Origin: Verrucomicrobiia bacterium
GTDB taxonomy: Bacteria > Verrucomicrobiota > Verrucomicrobiia > Opitutales > Cerasicoccaceae
Length of the DNA stretch: 64,000 nt
Assembly (NCBI GenBank): GCA_030425485.1
Contig: JAUIAM010000005.1
Location: forward strand, 161,710 to 225,709
Reading direction: 5' to 3'
The notes beneath the pieces are model-generated. The model did not search any database and was not told the DNA's origin. It worked only from the letters and a program-made list of their open reading frames with translations. Positions 63,808 to 64,000 of this stretch are shown piece after piece (position 1 is the stretch's first letter; each line of letters opens with the position of its first letter). A program made the translations under genes and the position numbers.

Positions 63808-64000
63808 TTATTCAGTTTCTGTAACGAGAAATGGAATATTCTGGACCGCTCCACCCCCCTGGCCATCTCGCACATACACGAACAGACGATAGGCTCCGGG
63901 CTCATCAGGGGTACGCACCTTAATAAGATCTGCATCCGTATCGCCGATGTCATCGTCAGGGAAAATGCACCCTTCTACCACAGGTAATGCCTGCTGCTTG
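63808..64000 (-). CDS. C-terminal fragment of a secreted protein (runs off the window)
   Basis: About 64 residues of the C-terminus are visible, up to a TAA at 63808-63810. The end KVRTPDEPGAYRLFVYVRDG and GAVQNIPFLV looks like an Ig-like domain found at the end of secreted glycosidases and surface proteins. It lies 27 bases upstream of the pseudopilin and is probably the first visible gene of that operon. The family cannot be set from this part. Confidence 0.6.
   Translation of the reverse strand, partial: KQQALPVVEGCIFPDDDIGDTDADLIKVRTPDEPGAYRLFVYVRDGQGGGAVQNIPFLVTETE

Overview
The window looks like the chromosome of a free-living, moderately GC-rich member of Verrucomicrobiota, most likely class Opitutia (Puniceicoccales/Opitutales-like). 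This is inferred from the mix of Hx9DG pseudopilins, PEP-CTERM surface proteins, autotransporter-strand repeats, GAF-GspE and OpcA. No rRNA is present to prove it.

Region 1 (200-9664) is a catabolic block: a sodium:solute symporter, a TetR regulator, then a tightly packed plus-strand operon of an epimerase-like SDR, a DapA/NanA-type lyase, both L-serine dehydratase subunits, an M20 deacylase and a Gfo/Idh-like protein. A secreted CE7-type esterase faces it tail to tail. The substrate is not recognisable.

Region 2 (9990-43812) is mostly housekeeping: sulfite reductase, TsaD, a CtpA-like protease, MidA, a pseudopilin operon, a CrtI-type desaturase, YicC, TrpB, a STAS/SpoIIE partner-switching pair, aconitase, peroxiredoxin, an MFS carrier, TyrS and YhcH. 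It also holds a yraN-zwf-opcA-pgl operon for the oxidative pentose phosphate pathway, a GAF-fused GspE ATPase, a GT9 glycosyltransferase, an overlapping sigma factor-nadD-rsfS operon and an ExoD-like protein.

Region 3 (43955-46386) is a small integrated element: tRNA-Leu(CAA), a tyrosine integrase directly behind it, a HigBA toxin-antitoxin pair with clear palindromic operators, and next to it a gene broken by a frameshift in a run of seven A (minus strand).

Region 4 (46740-64000) is accessory and aimed at the cell surface and glycans. Three minus-strand operons each carry one secretin-type pseudopilin: (a) beta-helix protein, PEP-CTERM protein, pseudopilin; (b) PEP-CTERM propeller, PEP-CTERM autotransporter-repeat protein, paralogous surface protein, pseudopilin, joined by ATGA overlaps; (c) a truncated secreted protein, pseudopilin, GH2 beta-glucuronidase, TolB/PL22-like propeller and SGNH esterase. 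A divergent regulator consisting of two complete AraC-type units fused in tandem sits between operons (a) and (b). The pseudopilin and GspE genes elsewhere in the window suggest one type II/IV-like export machine serving these operons.

The most unusual items are the tandem AraC fusion, the one-pseudopilin-per-surface-operon pattern, the paired domain shared by the two surface proteins, the orphan catabolic operon with a lysine-less SDR, and a HigB gene without a normal start codon at its family-typical position.
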